A stretch of 22,480 bases of DNA from IMG/VR virus record IMGVR_UViG_3300030060_003905, positions 1-22,480 of that record. The stretch is one strand, 5' to 3'. Below the pieces are notes generated by a model, which saw only the letters and a list, made by a program, of their open reading frames with translations, had not been told where the DNA came from and made no database searches. Source of the stretch: a virus. This document shows positions 22,154 to 22,480 of this stretch, one piece after another (position 1 is the first letter of the stretch; each line of letters starts with the position of its first letter). The position numbers were made by a program, and so were the translations under genes.

Positions 22154-22480
22154 TATTCTTCACCTACCAGTTCATCTATTTGTCCTATTTTTCCTTTTAA
22201 TTCTATGAGTAATTCTACTAACTTTTGTTCCGCTGTTGTGGTTTCCGCTTGTGGCGGTGTGATTTCCCAACCCTTAGAGGTTAATGAAATTATATCTCCC
22301 TGTGAAAGAGTAACTAGTGGTCCTCTATTCATAAGTTGCGGAACTTTTGGTTTAGGAATATACTTTTTAAACTCCAATCCATGTTTCTCAGCAATAACTT
22401 GTTGCTCTATCATTTCTAGTTGTTTATGCATAGAAGCATGTCTAGGACAATAAGTTCCCCTTAACGGTCTACCCTTTGTT
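22153..22480 (-). CDS. C-terminal part of a gene with a Cys-Pro-Arg-His motif; 5' end outside window
   Basis: The frame runs from the right edge to TAA 22155-22153 without a stop. The first ATG in the window (22431) has no ribosome binding site. The 16 codons upstream of it are in frame and look coding (GRPLRGTYCPRHASMHK), so I take the gene to begin outside the window. The Cys-Pro-Arg-His motif could be half of a zinc-binding site whose partner residues lie upstream; no further Cys is seen. The middle has GLEFKKYIPKPKVPQLMNRG and then VTLSQGDIISLTSKGWEITP, and the end is an acidic helix ending in QIDELVGEE. The gene overlaps the following start by one base. I cannot name a function; a small zinc-binding or head-associated protein is the best guess. 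Confidence 0.5.
   Translation of the reverse strand, partial: TKGRPLRGTYCPRHASMHKQLEMIEQQVIAEKHGLEFKKYIPKPKVPQLMNRGPLVTLSQGDIISLTSKGWEITPPQAETTTAEQKLVELLIELKGKIGQIDELVGEE

Noticed and set aside
1-22480. Stop-codon reassignment, as in some large phages
   Set aside because: TAA, TGA and TAG each end genes at places that fit the following start (for example TAG 18159-18157, TGA 716-714, TAA 14040-14038), so the standard code applies.

Overview
This 22.5 kb window is the neck-and-tail part of the structural module of a long-tailed, siphovirus-like member of the Caudoviricetes, either a free virus or a provirus. Every gene I can support lies on the minus strand, so the module reads from right to left. 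Genes overlap by one to a few bases or are separated by a handful of bases, and I see no promoter, terminator, RNA gene, insertion sequence, integrase, CRISPR array or host-like gene. This looks like one long co-transcribed late operon that continues past both ends of the window. The DNA is clearly A+T-rich. Many starts have good Shine-Dalgarno sequences (GGAGGT, GAGGT, AGGTGG), and all three stop codons terminate genes, so the code is the standard prokaryotic one. The host cannot be named from this sequence: a low-GC bacterium fits, and an archaeon that uses Shine-Dalgarno initiation is not excluded.

Layout in transcription order (right to left). First come three poorly recognised genes that probably follow the capsid genes: the end of a gene with a Cys-Pro-Arg-His motif (to 22153), a helical protein with a Gln/Asn/Gly/Met-rich tail (22153-21449), and a highly charged coiled-coil protein (21437-20043). 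The neck follows: a connector (adaptor)-like protein with a large central beta region (20040-18925), a 62-residue protein started by TTG (18932-18744) and a tail-terminator-like protein (18744-18157). Then comes the tail shaft: a large tail tube protein (18129-16513), a 43-residue lysine-rich protein (16507-16376), a tail assembly chaperone pair made by an apparent -1 programmed frameshift (G: 16317-15931; GT fusion: 16317-15737), and a 564-residue tape measure protein (15732-14038). The tail tip follows: a distal-tail-like beta protein (14036-13236), an 848-residue protein with apparent lectin-like ends (13231-10685), a 3324-residue tail hub/tip protein (10688-714), a small fibre-attachment-type protein (717-295) and the beginning of a Gly/Ser-rich fibre or receptor-binding protein (293 to the left edge).

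The two strongest observations are (1) a textbook A AAA AAC slippery heptamer at 15958-15952. It joins the G frame to an otherwise startless 71-codon frame that ends just before the tape measure gene, which is the lambda G/GT arrangement. (2) The hub gene is nearly 10 kb and fills about 44% of the window. Its recognisable hub-like parts lie near residues 918-977 and after residue 2970, separated by about 2000 residues that contain recurring small beta modules. Tail-tip proteins therefore dominate the coding capacity, while the tape measure is short. This suggests a modest tail with an unusually massive tip. Functional names rest on gene order plus sequence patterns read by eye; no database search was possible.
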